From: Bacillus sp. NTK074B
GTDB taxonomy: Bacteria; Bacillota; Bacilli; Bacillales; Bacillaceae_B
NCBI RefSeq assembly: GCF_017303375.1
Contig: NZ_JAFKOH010000002.1
Span: 1-64,000 of the forward strand
Length of the DNA: 64,000 nucleotides
Direction: 5' to 3'
Positions 43,570-52,904 of the stretch are shown here, one piece after another. Within the stretch, counting starts at the first letter, position 1. Every line of letters starts with the position of its first letter. The notes below the pieces were generated by a model. The model searched no databases, was not told the DNA's origin, and saw only the letters and a program-made list of their open reading frames with translations. The position numbers and the translations under genes are program-made.

Positions 43570-44766
43570 TTAAACGGATATGAGCGGGAATTGGAGGGTG
43601 ACGGTTGTTCCTTTGCCGGGTTCACTTTGAAATTTTATTTCCCCGTTATATTTCTTAACGATGTTAAAACAGATCATAAGGCCGAGTCCTGTTCCTTTAC
43701 TTTTTAATGAATAAAACGGGGTTCCAAGGCTTTTTACTTCTTCACCCGTCATACCTCTCCCATTATCCGAAATTCGGATCACGGCATGTCCTTTCTCCTG
43801 GTTAGCCGTGATAGATACAGAACCGCAATCTTTAGATGCTTCAATCGCATTTTTTATGAGATTAATGAACAGTTGCTTCAATTCGATTGAATTAGCAGAA
43901 ATATGACATTCCTTTTCAATATGTAGATGTATACTGTTATCATTTAACATTCCGTACATACTCAGGAGCTCTGTTACATCCTTTAGGACCATTTCAACGT
44001 CGACATTTTGCACCATTCCTTTGCGATCAGGTTTTGAAATGGACAGGAATTGAGAAATAACATGCTCTGCCATATCCAACTCGTTAATCATCAGGGGGAA
44101 ATTTTGTTTCGATTTGAGTGTCTCATCTTCTGCATAGTATTGTAGAAATCCCTTCACGACAGTCAGGGGGTTCCTGATTTCATGCGCAACAGCTGCGGCC
44201 AGTTGCCCCGTCGTCTTCATGCGTTCTGCCTGTTGTACCTGCTCATAATATACACGCTGTTTCTGCATTCGAAGATTTGTTAAATGAAAAATGAAATAAA
44301 GAAGAATTTGACTTGCAAAGAAGTTCACAACATTACCAATCAGGTCCTTATAAATATAGGGGTATAGGAACCCTTTATCGATCCAGGCGATAAAGCTGAA
44401 TGTAAATCCAATGAAGACAATATTCAGCACTAAAGAAAAATAAAATAGCCATTTATCAAAAAACAAAATGGAAAACGCCGGGATAAAACAAAGGAGAATG
44501 AAATCAGACCATGTTTCCGGGTAAAGATAAAACAATATATAAAAATATCCCGTCGAAAAGATGACTGTCATATATCTTAAAAATGCATTTTCATATCGAG
44601 GGTATAAAACCAGGCATAAGGAAATGATGATAACCATAACACCATGGATTACAAAGCCGGAATTTAATTGATTATCAATCAAGAGGCCTACCGTCATCAA
44701 TAAGATGATAAACGAAATGATTAAATAATAATACTTTTTATGCAAACTTTCTTGGAATTCTTTCAT
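43570..44766 (-). CDS. Membrane sensor histidine kinase (sporulation-kinase type)
   Basis: A kinase of about 398 residues. About six membrane helices fill residues 12-170, with short loops. The HisKA helix has AAVAHEIRNPLTVVKGFLQY (phospho-accepting histidine near 195). The ATPase domain has NLIKNAIEAS (N box), ISDNGRGMTG (G1) and GTGLGLMIC (G2). No response regulator is adjacent. Orphan kinases of this layout (KinB-like, with a short HisKA-HATPase core) feed the sporulation phosphorelay in bacilli, which is a reasonable but unproven role here. Confidence 0.85.
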   Translation of the reverse strand: MKEFQESLHKKYYYLIISFIILLMTVGLLIDNQLNSGFVIHGVMVIIISLCLVLYPRYENAFLRYMTVIFSTGYFYILFYLYPETWSDFILLCFIPAFSILFFDKWLFYFSLVLNIVFIGFTFSFIAWIDKGFLYPYIYKDLIGNVVNFFASQILLYFIFHLTNLRMQKQRVYYEQVQQAERMKTTGQLAAAVAHEIRNPLTVVKGFLQYYAEDETLKSKQNFPLMINELDMAEHVISQFLSISKPDRKGMVQNVDVEMVLKDVTELLSMYGMLNDNSIHLHIEKECHISANSIELKQLFINLIKNAIEASKDCGSVSITANQEKGHAVIRISDNGRGMTGEEVKSLGTPFYSLKSKGTGLGLMICFNIVKKYNGEIKFQSEPGKGTTVTLQFPLISV

Positions 44767-44865
44767 CACTATACTCCTACTAGTAGTCTAGAAATTTCCC
44801 ATTCTATGTCAGGTTATTGTAACTATCTTACAAACAATAATGAAAGTCAATGCTTTTCATTTTGT

Positions 44866-44879
44866 AGGTCCGTCCCTGA
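44866..44879. repeat. Repeat C half copy
   Basis: AGGTCCGTCCCTGA matches one arm of repeat C. The other arm is not found within 100 bases. It lies upstream of the kinase gene. Confidence 0.6.
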
Positions 44880-44974
44880 TTGGGCGGCCGGCAGGTTGAG
44901 CAGAGAGACACAACAATCGACACAAGTGTGGAATGTGAGGAATGGTTTATGTAAACCAGGGTGCTAAGACGCAA

Positions 44975-45012
44975 AAGAAGGCAAAAAATCTTCTACGATT
45001 CTTTGCCTTCTT
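44975..45012 (-). terminator. Terminator of the HAD gene
   Basis: AAGAAGGCAAAAAATC pairs with GATTCTTTGCCTTCTT (one mismatch, 16 bp). On the minus strand it follows the HAD stop codon by 10 bases and ends in a T-rich stretch. Confidence 0.8.
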
Positions 45013-45021
45013 TCAATGCAT

Positions 45022-45639
45022 TTAAAATATCTTCAACAATTCATCGAATGATTCTACCATAAACTCATAGGTATCCACTTCCCCAAAACCATACGATACA
45101 TAAACAAAAGGGACCCCTGCCTCTTTGGCTGCTTTTTGATCTCCTTTTGTATCTCCGACATATACTGGTTCTTTTAAATGGTTACGCTCGATGATGAGTT
45201 TGATGTTGTCTCCTTTTGAAAGACCAGTCCTCCCAGGGTTCTCATAATCATTGAAGTGCTTGTCCAGTCGGTGATAATCATAAAAGGCTTCAATATACCC
45301 ATCCTGACAATTGCTGACAATGAATAATCTATACTTCTTAGATAGTTCCCCCAAAACAGAATCGATGTGTTGATATAATTCCCCACCATGTTTACGTAAA
45401 TGAGGAATTTCATGTCTTGAGAGGTCTTTCAATAACTGAACACGTTCTTCTTCTTCTAATTCCGGGAATAATATTTCACCTATTTCTTTCATTTGAAGGC
45501 CCATGGTCCCTTCTAGTTGCTTTCGGGTAATACCATTCAAATTTCCACCATATTTCGTGATTACCTTATTCCATGCTTCAAGCACAGATTCGATCGGATC
45601 CCATAGTGTTCCGTCCAGGTCAAAGATGATGCTGTCCAT
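45022..45639 (-). CDS. HAD family phosphatase (phosphoglycolate-phosphatase-like)
   Basis: A 205-residue enzyme with the nucleophile motif IIFDLDGTLWDP near its start, motif II in FIVSNCQDGY (about residues 105-114), the lysine of SKGDNIKL and motif III/IV PVYVGDTKGDQKAA. A helical cap is inserted after motif I. ATG 45639 has TAGGAGGAG seven bases away; the GTG at 45645 is too close. Probably one transcript with signal peptidase I, 12 bases upstream. Confidence 0.87.
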   Translation of the reverse strand: MDSIIFDLDGTLWDPIESVLEAWNKVITKYGGNLNGITRKQLEGTMGLQMKEIGEILFPELEEEERVQLLKDLSRHEIPHLRKHGGELYQHIDSVLGELSKKYRLFIVSNCQDGYIEAFYDYHRLDKHFNDYENPGRTGLSKGDNIKLIIERNHLKEPVYVGDTKGDQKAAKEAGVPFVYVSYGFGEVDTYEFMVESFDELLKIF

Positions 45640-45650
45640 TCTCACTCCTC

Positions 45651-46220
45651 CTATTTTTCACTAGTTGGCGCTTCATTTTGTTTCGTAATAATCTTCATTT
45701 CTTTTACCGGCCAATAAACAATATTTGTCGTCCCCACTACCTCATCAATCGGGATTGACCCGATCTGACGGCTGTCCTTACTGTATCTTCTGTTATCCCC
45801 CATAACGAAAAGTTCACCTTCAGGAACAGTGAGCTGTTTCACCGGCGTATCCATTAACGTGAAGTCTGGGGTGAGGGAGCCAATCACGGATGTTTTTTGC
45901 TTGTCCAGGTAAGGTTCTGCGTATGCTTTCCCGTTTATGTATAGTGTATCGTTCTTATATTCAACCTTATCTCCCGGCAGGCCAATTATTCGTTTAATAT
46001 AGTCTTCCGTTTTGGTTGCGTGAAAGACGATGATATCAAAGCGTTCCGGCTCATTTATCTTATTGACAATCATGCGGTCCTGGTCAAGTAAAGTTGCATT
46101 CATTGAAGCTCCCTCTACTACAATCGGGATAATGATAAAGGTACGAATAACAAATGCCAGTAGTACCCCAATGATCATAGGCTGTAGCCAACCCCAAATT
46201 TTTCTTTTATCTGTCTCCAT
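45651..46220 (-). CDS. lepB: Signal peptidase I
   Basis: A 189-residue type I signal peptidase of the SipS/SipT kind, with one N-terminal membrane anchor (about residues 12-35). The catalytic serine is in VEGASMNATL and the lysine in DYIKRIIGLPGD. The C-terminal box is FVMGDNRRYSKDSRQIG. It removes signal peptides of secreted proteins at the outer face of the membrane. ATG 46220 follows AGGAAGGG and is preferred to GTG 46229. Bacilli often have several sip genes, so this may be one of a set. Confidence 0.92.
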   Translation of the reverse strand: METDKRKIWGWLQPMIIGVLLAFVIRTFIIIPIVVEGASMNATLLDQDRMIVNKINEPERFDIIVFHATKTEDYIKRIIGLPGDKVEYKNDTLYINGKAYAEPYLDKQKTSVIGSLTPDFTLMDTPVKQLTVPEGELFVMGDNRRYSKDSRQIGSIPIDEVVGTTNIVYWPVKEMKIITKQNEAPTSEK

Positions 46221-46373
46221 GTACGTCACCCTTCCTTATAACACTCTCCCCATCAATTTATTTTAGCATAAAATTTTTAATTTTTTGTTTTATCTAGAAA
46301 AGATGTGGAATATGACAGGGACTGAATGTAAAGTAAATCATTAGAATAAGCAGAGTTAAAACTGGATATAGTC

Positions 46374-46410
46374 AAGTAAAAAGATGCGAAAACCCCAGAG
46401 TTCGCATCTT
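46374..46410 (-). terminator. Terminator of the ferritin-cupin gene
   Basis: GATGCGAA / TTCGCATC with flanking AA/TT pairs (10 bp), followed by TTTTTACTT on the minus strand, 30 bases after the stop codon. Confidence 0.85.
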
Positions 46411-46439
46411 CAAGTAGTTTGATAGGTCGATAAGCGTTT

Positions 46440-47330
46440 CTATTCTTTTTCAGCTGCTATCGCATCTGCCTTCGTGACATGAACAGTTCCCCGTGGATGT
46501 TGAGGCGGCGCATAAATGGAGTATAACTTGAGAGGGATATTTCCGGTATTGATGAGATTATGCCAAGTTCCTGCGGGAATTATGATAGCAAAGTCTTGCT
46601 TCACTTTTTTCTCGTACGTTAAATGATCTTGACGATCACCCATACGGACTATCCCTTCTCCTTGTTCCAGCCGGAGGAATTGATCCAGATTGGGATGGAT
46701 TTCAAGGCCAATATCTTCTCCAGGATTGATGCTCATCAATGTTACCTGTAGATGTTCTCCTGTCCATAATGCTGTGCGGAACGTGTCATTATTCACAGTA
46801 GCTTCATCGATATTGAAAGCATACGGTGAAGGGCCGAAATCCTTTGACATCATACGGCTCTGTTCAGCTGCTCCCAATTCACTTAACGTTCGTGCGTGCT
46901 CCCACTCATCCCTGCACGTATTCACCAGAACCTCATATACAACCGAGTGCTGGGCCTGCATGCTGCAGAGCCGAAACTGCTCATAATCCCCAAGCTCTAT
47001 TTCATATGCCCTTTTGAGTCCCTCTCGATAATTATGAAACGGAATGGTTTCAACTTGATAAACCGGGTGAGAGTCTGTTAATGAAGTGTATACATTCGTT
47101 AAATCCCACCAATGTCTCTGCTCATCTTCCATCACGTGCAATAGGGAATCTCTCTCTTCCTGGTTCGGGGCACTATTCGCAAGTCTGTGATAGAAATCAA
47201 CGTTAGTAGCTTTTTTTTGAATTCCACTCAGCAGATTGTTCACCAATTGTCCTGGACTACCCTCTGTTCCCGATAAGGGTGATGGATAGGTAGAAGCATA
47301 AAAAGAATATCCGTTCGGTACATTGTACAT
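46440..47330 (-). CDS. Ferritin-like/cupin fusion protein
   Basis: A 296-residue protein. The N-terminal part (about 25-160) is a helical ferritin/rubrerythrin-like bundle with EERDSLLHVMEDEQRHWWDL and EVLVNTCRDEWEHARTL, which hold E...ExxH-type metal ligands. The C-terminal part (about 185-290) is a cupin with GEDIGLEIHPNLDQFLRLEQGEG and IPAGTWHNLINTG. Few families join these two folds. ATG 47330 is preferred because GAAGGG sits 10 bases before it. Metal storage or redox protection in spores is possible, but no direct evidence is visible. Confidence 0.78.
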   Translation of the reverse strand: MYNVPNGYSFYASTYPSPLSGTEGSPGQLVNNLLSGIQKKATNVDFYHRLANSAPNQEERDSLLHVMEDEQRHWWDLTNVYTSLTDSHPVYQVETIPFHNYREGLKRAYEIELGDYEQFRLCSMQAQHSVVYEVLVNTCRDEWEHARTLSELGAAEQSRMMSKDFGPSPYAFNIDEATVNNDTFRTALWTGEHLQVTLMSINPGEDIGLEIHPNLDQFLRLEQGEGIVRMGDRQDHLTYEKKVKQDFAIIIPAGTWHNLINTGNIPLKLYSIYAPPQHPRGTVHVTKADAIAAEKE

Positions 47331-47422
47331 ACTGATCAATCCCTTCAGTTTTTCACCAAGATATCATATGCTTAAGTAAGATAGGTGTGCTTATGCCCAC
47401 CGACCGAAATAGATTCGCTTCA

Positions 47423-48712
47423 TCATTCCAGAAAGCCTTTCCCTGTTTCAATATACTCTTCCATATTCGAAGGAGGTACAAGACTCCCGCCAGTTGCCCA
47501 TACCAAATGAGTGGCGTGTGATAAATCAACTCCAATTGAGGAAAGATGCTCTTGCACACTTGGCTGGACCGGTCCGATCATACCAGCCAAAGCGGACGGC
47601 TCCAATGAAATGGATTCTGAAATATGCAGTTGAGCGAGCAATTTGAAAAGCGTCTCATCACTGATTGTGAAAAAACCGTTTAACATATTTTGTATCATTC
47701 TACCTGCCAGGGCAGACGGCCTTGCAACAGCTAGCCCATCGGCTTCCGTGCGGTTTGTTAAATGGATATCCCGTACAGATATTCGTTCATGCTTTCCGGT
47801 TGCAAGCCCCAATAGCATACAGGGGGACTGAACAGGTTCTGCAAAATAGCAATGAACGTGTTCGCCGAATACATGCTTTAGTCCGAAAGTAACACCACCA
47901 GGTCCACCGCCTACCCCGCATGGCAAGTAAACAATCAATGGATGTTCTCTATCTACTTTTAACCCTTCACTTTCTAGCTGATCTCTGAGCCTCAGAGCAG
48001 CGACTGAATAGCCTATAAAAAGATCTTTAGAGTTTTCATCATCTATGAAGAAAACTTTCGGGTCTGACATACACTGTTTCCTGCCCTCGGCTACGGCATG
48101 TGAGAAATCCTGTTCATGTTCCACCACCTCGACCCCTTTCTCCCTCAAGAGCTCCTTTTTCCAAAGCTTTGCATCCCGGGACATATGCACGGTTACTTTA
48201 AAACCAAGTGAAGCCCCTATAACACCGATACTTAATCCAAGATTCCCTGTAGAGCCGACTGTAATGGTGTACTGGGAATAGAACTCTTGAAATCGTTTAG
48301 ACCCAAGTATTGAATAGTCCACTGATTCGTTGATCCAGCCTCTTTCGATGGCGATGGCTTCAGCAATCTTTAATACCTCATAAACGCCTCCCCTTGCCTT
48401 AATTGATCCTGCAATAGGGAGATCATTGTCGCATTTCAAGATGATTTGTCCATGTATAGGGGATTTGTAATAATCCTGAAGGGTTCTTTGCATACTGTCC
48501 AGATGTTTGATGGGTGACTCGATCATTCCGTTCACTGTCTCTGGAAATAACTTTTTCAGCAATGGTGAAAACCGGGCAAGTCGCTCCTCCGCTTCGACCA
48601 TTTCCTTAAGGCCTGACTTTGTTATACTATTGCTGTTTAAGGAAGGGTTCTCCCAGAAAACTTCCTTCGCCGATTGCAGTTCAGATAATAAATCCTTGTT
48701 CAACTGATACAT
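47423..48712 (-). CDS. dsdA: D-serine ammonia-lyase
   Basis: A 429-residue PLP enzyme that converts D-serine to pyruvate and ammonia. The PLP lysine is in IAGSIKARGGVYE (about residues 108-120), the phosphate loop is GSTGNLGLSIGVIGASLG and the glycine loop PCGVGGGPGGVTFG. Length is normal for DsdA. ATG 48712 has GGAGGA just upstream. It lies 92 bp after the ferritin-cupin start. It is divergent from a DUF1445 hydro-lyase. Confidence 0.9.
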   Translation of the reverse strand: MYQLNKDLLSELQSAKEVFWENPSLNSNSITKSGLKEMVEAEERLARFSPLLKKLFPETVNGMIESPIKHLDSMQRTLQDYYKSPIHGQIILKCDNDLPIAGSIKARGGVYEVLKIAEAIAIERGWINESVDYSILGSKRFQEFYSQYTITVGSTGNLGLSIGVIGASLGFKVTVHMSRDAKLWKKELLREKGVEVVEHEQDFSHAVAEGRKQCMSDPKVFFIDDENSKDLFIGYSVAALRLRDQLESEGLKVDREHPLIVYLPCGVGGGPGGVTFGLKHVFGEHVHCYFAEPVQSPCMLLGLATGKHERISVRDIHLTNRTEADGLAVARPSALAGRMIQNMLNGFFTISDETLFKLLAQLHISESISLEPSALAGMIGPVQPSVQEHLSSIGVDLSHATHLVWATGGSLVPPSNMEEYIETGKGFLE

Positions 48713-48815
48713 GTTCTCCTCCACGACTGATCCCTCCTGTATGCCTGTTCGGAATGTGTGATAAAATAGATGATATTCTTCAGAAAATTATAACAGAAAA
48801 GGAGATCCTAATTTC

Positions 48816-49589
48816 ATGTTACCTTCTAAACTGAGAGCAAACATTCGATCCGGAAACCATCAAACGCACACCTCAGGGCTTTGTCAGAATTATGTACAAG
48901 CGAATTTGGTGATCCTTCCAAAAGAATACGCTTTTGACTTTTTACTATTCACCATACGTAATCCAAAATCATGTCCTGTCGTCGAAGTGTTGGAACCAGG
49001 ACAATTTCAATCCCAATATGCCAAGGATTCAGACATTCGCACGGACATCCCTATGTATCACATTTATGAACATGGTGAATTGGTCGAGAAAAAGGTGAAT
49101 ATTGAAGAAGTGTGGAGAGATGATTTTGTCAGCTTTCTCATCGGCTGCAGTTTCACATTCGAAAGCCAGCTGATCAGAGGGGGGATCCCCCTTCGCCATA
49201 TAGAAGAAAATAAAAATGTGGCCATGTATACAACGAATATCCAAACCGATCAAGCAGGGGTCTTTGGTGGGTCAATGGTCGTTTCCATGAGACCCGTCCC
49301 TGATTCACTTGTGCAAAAAGCAACGGAGATCACCTCACTATTTCCTAAAATGCATGGGTCACCCATTCATATCGGTGACCCTGATAAAATCGGGATCCCG
49401 GATATCGCCAAACCCGATTTCGGGGACTACGTGGGAATCAGAGAAGGGGAAACACCGATGTTCTGGGCCTGTGGTGTAACACCTCAGGCAGTGGCACAGC
49501 ATGCCAACATCCCTTTCATGATTACCCACTCACCAGGCTGTATGTTCGTTACAGATTGGAAAAATGAAGACTATCTGCATGGAAGTTAA
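48816..49589 (+). CDS. Putative hydro-lyase, DUF1445/YcsI family
   Basis: A 257-residue protein of the YcsI family, in which some members act as D-glutamate cyclases. The family start ANIRSGNHQTHTSGLCQNYVQANL (in part HTSGLCQNY) and the late FWACGVTPQAVAQHANIPF and ITHSPGCMFVTD are all present. The length is normal. Its divergence from dsdA hints at a shared D-amino-acid theme. AAAGGAG precedes the ATG. A repeat C hairpin follows the stop. Confidence 0.88.
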   Translation: MLPSKLRANIRSGNHQTHTSGLCQNYVQANLVILPKEYAFDFLLFTIRNPKSCPVVEVLEPGQFQSQYAKDSDIRTDIPMYHIYEHGELVEKKVNIEEVWRDDFVSFLIGCSFTFESQLIRGGIPLRHIEENKNVAMYTTNIQTDQAGVFGGSMVVSMRPVPDSLVQKATEITSLFPKMHGSPIHIGDPDKIGIPDIAKPDFGDYVGIREGETPMFWACGVTPQAVAQHANIPFMITHSPGCMFVTDWKNEDYLHGS

Positions 49590-49592
49590 TCG

Positions 49593-49632
49593 AGAGGGAC
49601 GGACCTTGCATGTGCAAGTTCCGTCCCTCTCT
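49593..49632. repeat. Repeat C hairpin after the DUF1445 gene
   Basis: AGAGGGACGGACCTTGCA pairs with TGCAAGTTCCGTCCCTCT (18 bp, one mismatch). It starts four bases after the stop codon and can act as the terminator. Confidence 0.85.
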
Positions 49633-49820
49633 ATCTTACATTTCATTTGATCCTGGATATTTGCGACGGCAGGTCCATATAATGATACTCTCGAAAATTC
49701 CTTTATGGACGCTTCCAGCACTACGTTTCTTTTATCTTCCTATATATTAAAGAATGCAGGCTTTGACAATTTCCTCATTCTTCCTTTCAGGAATAAAAAC
49801 GATACATTTCTTTCCAGAAA

Positions 49821-51059
49821 TCAAGAAAGAGCTTTAAATATCAGGACCGTATTATGCCCCCCAAATCCTAAGGAATTACTCAAGGCAAAGTTCACTTCCT
49901 TAAATCTTGGGAGGTTAGGAACATAATCCAGGTCACACTCTGGATCTCTTTCAATTAAATTCAGGGTGGGGAGGATGACTCCTGTCTTCATCGTCATGAA
50001 AGTGAGAATGGCCTCAACAGCACCTGAAGCACCCATCATGTGTCCCGTCATGGATTTGGTGGAGCTGACGGGGATGTCATATGCTTTTTCTCCAAAGAAC
50101 GTTTGAATGGCTTTCGTTTCATCTCTGTCATTCAGTATAGTGCTGGTTCCATGTGCGTTGATATAATCAATATCAGATTTTAGAACGCCACTTTGTGCAA
50201 ATGCCATCTCCATTGCTCTTACACAGCCTTCACCACCAGGAACTGGACTTGTGATGTGGTATGCATCTCCCACTGTTCCGTAACCTATGATCTCTCCATA
50301 GACTGGAGCGTTCCTTCTAATTGCCGATTCAAAGGTTTCCAAAACAAGAGCGCCCGCACCTTCTCCCATCACCAAGCCATCACGGTTACGATCAAACGGA
50401 CGGCAAGCAGCTTTAGGGTCTCCTTGTGGTGAAATGGCTCCCATTGCACAAAATGCACCTATTCCTAAAGGAGTAATGGAAGCTTCAGTACCACCAGCAA
50501 TCATGATATCCGCTTCCCCACTCTGAATCACTCTCATTGCGTCTCCGATAGCATTGGACCCTGAAGCACAAGAAAGTACTGTACAGTTATTCACTCCCTT
50601 GGCATTTAGTGCGATAGCCACCTGGCTCGAAGCCATATTTGAAATGACCAGTGTCGTAGCAAAGGGATAGACCCGTTCATATCCACCTTCGAGCAGTTGA
50701 CGGTGTGTATCTTCAAAGCTCTCGATTCCTCCAATGGCGGTTCCCATCCAGACTCCTACACGGTCTGGTGGTACATCCACCCCTATCGTAAGCCGGGAAT
50801 CTTCGACTGCCATCACCGAAGACGCTATGGCATACTGGCTAAACCTGTCCATCCTGTGCCTTTCGTTTACATACATATAATCGGATAAGTTAAAATCCTT
50901 CACCTCAGATGCACACTTCGCCGGGAATCCACTACAATCGAATCTTGTTATCTTATCAATTCCTGAATCTCCATTCTTTGCGGCATTCCATATTTCTCCT
51001 AAACAATTACCCATACCTGACACTGCACCTAAACCAGTTACGACGACTCTTTTACCCAT
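49821..51059 (-). CDS. fabF: Beta-ketoacyl-ACP synthase II
   Basis: A 412-residue condensing enzyme of fatty acid elongation. The catalytic cysteine is in LSCASGSNAIGDA (about residue 163), the first histidine in INAHGTST (about 303) and the second in KSMTGHMMGASG (about 340). The KS fold motif EGAGALVLE is kept. It is complete. No fabH or acpP is next to it, so this may be an extra copy or a paralogue tied to a special fatty acid. It starts after AGGTGTTG. Confidence 0.92.
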   Translation of the reverse strand: MGKRVVVTGLGAVSGMGNCLGEIWNAAKNGDSGIDKITRFDCSGFPAKCASEVKDFNLSDYMYVNERHRMDRFSQYAIASSVMAVEDSRLTIGVDVPPDRVGVWMGTAIGGIESFEDTHRQLLEGGYERVYPFATTLVISNMASSQVAIALNAKGVNNCTVLSCASGSNAIGDAMRVIQSGEADIMIAGGTEASITPLGIGAFCAMGAISPQGDPKAACRPFDRNRDGLVMGEGAGALVLETFESAIRRNAPVYGEIIGYGTVGDAYHITSPVPGGEGCVRAMEMAFAQSGVLKSDIDYINAHGTSTILNDRDETKAIQTFFGEKAYDIPVSSTKSMTGHMMGASGAVEAILTFMTMKTGVILPTLNLIERDPECDLDYVPNLPRFKEVNFALSNSLGFGGHNTVLIFKALS

Positions 51060-51185
51060 TCCCCAACACCTCTTCCATTTTAAGGTTTCTATAACTTAAT
51101 ATTACCAAATATTTCTTGTTATTAGAATTTTCATCTCAAATATTTTTTTATGATTAGACGGATGACCTACACAACTGAATTTCAT

Positions 51186-51216
51186 CAAAAAAAGACTAAA
51201 CCGAAATGGTTTAGTC
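51186..51216 (-). terminator. Terminator of the opuC operon
   Basis: On the minus strand GACTAAACC / GGTTTAGTC with a 5-nt loop is followed by TTTTTTTG, about 18 bases after the opuCC stop codon. Confidence 0.9.
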
Positions 51217-51232
51217 CTCATTTAAGTCCTTA

Positions 51233-52141
51233 TTATTCTTTTATTAGGTCATTATCCACGAGCCAATCATGGGCTACTACTGATACGCTGTTTCCTTCAA
51301 TATCAACTTTGTAATTCAGTTTCCGCATAATATCACTGTTAAGTTTATTTGCAAGCTTTGCTGTGATATCTTTTATTTCAGGATATTTTTTATATACCTC
51401 TTTATTGATGCTTACGGCAGCCCGGTACGGTGGGAAGAAGCTTTTGTCATCCTTCAAGGTGACAAGATCATAATCTACAATGGTTGCATCAGTTTCAAAA
51501 GCAACCGATACATCCACCTGCCGGTTATTCAACGCTCTTTGGGTCAAACCAAGGTCCATTTGTCTGATTTGCCCTGATCCAAATGTGAAACCGTACTTTT
51601 TCTCCACTCCCGGGAGACCATCAGACCGATTGGCAAATTCAGCATCGGATGCCATCGTTAATTCACCCGGGTGGCTGTTTACATACTTCGCCAGATCACT
51701 GATTGATTCAATTTGCAATTCTCTTGCCTTATCCTTGTTCATGGCAAGGGCGTATGTATTATTCACATTGGACATATTCATCCAATGGATTCCTCTCTTT
51801 TCATCAAGCTCTTTCACTTTTTTAAACGTTTTCTCGGGATCGGACATTGGTTCTTGTCCCATATAAGTGATCAAGGCTGTCCCTGTGTATTCCCACATCA
51901 TATCAACCTGCTCATTTTCCAGTGCCTTTCGGACAACGGTGCTTCCAAGGTTGTTCATTTGCTTTACCTTAAACCCCTCTTCTTTTAATAAAAAGGCCGT
52001 CATCTCAGAGAGAAGGTACTGTTCGGTGAAATTTTTGCCACCTACTGATACTTGTTTGCCGCCTATCCCAATGTTCGAACAAGCAGAAAGCATCGTAATA
52101 AGGATCCCGATTCCTATCCACCTCAGTTTTTTATTCATCAT
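51233..52141 (-). CDS. opuCC: Osmoprotectant-binding lipoprotein (OpuCC-like)
   Basis: A 302-residue lipoprotein. The lipobox is LSAC near residues 18-21, so it would be anchored outside the membrane by a lipid. The OpuAC-type substrate domain shows VGGKNFTEQYLLSEM, VDMMWEYTGTALITY and LTQRALNNRQVDV. It binds glycine betaine, choline, carnitine or similar compounds for the ABC importer encoded upstream. It is the last gene of the four-gene unit. Confidence 0.88.
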   Translation of the reverse strand: MMNKKLRWIGIGILITMLSACSNIGIGGKQVSVGGKNFTEQYLLSEMTAFLLKEEGFKVKQMNNLGSTVVRKALENEQVDMMWEYTGTALITYMGQEPMSDPEKTFKKVKELDEKRGIHWMNMSNVNNTYALAMNKDKARELQIESISDLAKYVNSHPGELTMASDAEFANRSDGLPGVEKKYGFTFGSGQIRQMDLGLTQRALNNRQVDVSVAFETDATIVDYDLVTLKDDKSFFPPYRAAVSINKEVYKKYPEIKDITAKLANKLNSDIMRKLNYKVDIEGNSVSVVAHDWLVDNDLIKE

Positions 52142-52162
52142 TCACACCTCCTGCTTCAACCA

Positions 52163-52900
52163 TTACATTTCCATTGTTTGTTTTGTGCCTTTTGGAACAA
52201 CCAACCGTTCCACGAACCTCAAGAGTAAATCAACCAGTATGGCCAGTAACGTTACCGGAATGGCCCCTGAGATTAAATAGCCATTATCAAATAGCTGGAT
52301 CCCCGTGAAAATCCAGACACCAAGGCCACCGCCTCCTACGACATAAGCAAGGGCTGCAGTCCCGATATTCAACACAACAGCTGTTCTGATCCCTGCCAGG
52401 ATGGAGTAAGCTGCATTCGGTAATTCAATTCTAAAAAGGATTTGATGGGGCTTCATCCCCATCCCTCTTGCAGCGTCGATGAGATTATCATCAATGGAGT
52501 CAATCCCTGCAACTGTATTTCGATAAATAGGTAAAAGCGAATAAATAAACAGTGCGAATATGGCTGTTTTAAAACCGATCCCCAAAATACTGATCATTAG
52601 GGCCAGAACAGCCAAACTGGGTATGGTTTGACCAAGATTTACTGTGTTTGACACAATCCACTCGGCCCTCCTGAACTGTCTTCTGGTAATCAAGATTCCT
52701 GCCGGAACAGCAATGATTAGGGCAAGTAAAGAAGATACCAGGACTAATTGCAGATGCTGATTTAATAAATGTAAAAATGTTTTGGATTGACTGAACATGT
52801 AATCGAAATAATGGTTTTTAATGGCCCAGGTAAAGAATAGGATGACCAATGCGTAAATGATATACCGAACAATATTACTGATTACCTTCTTGGTATTCAC
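52163..52900 (-). CDS. opuCD: Osmoprotectant ABC transporter permease
   Basis: A 245-residue inner membrane permease with about six helices and the ABC-importer EAA-like loop DAARGMGMKPHQILFRIELP. GTG 52900 has AAGGATGA seven bases before it, and the longer frame from 52945 overlaps the ATPase gene, so I take GTG. It pairs with the permease at 53916 to form the heterodimeric channel. Confidence 0.86.
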   Translation of the reverse strand: MNTKKVISNIVRYIIYALVILFFTWAIKNHYFDYMFSQSKTFLHLLNQHLQLVLVSSLLALIIAVPAGILITRRQFRRAEWIVSNTVNLGQTIPSLAVLALMISILGIGFKTAIFALFIYSLLPIYRNTVAGIDSIDDNLIDAARGMGMKPHQILFRIELPNAAYSILAGIRTAVVLNIGTAALAYVVGGGGLGVWIFTGIQLFDNGYLISGAIPVTLLAILVDLLLRFVERLVVPKGTKQTMEM

Positions 52901-52904
52901 AGAA

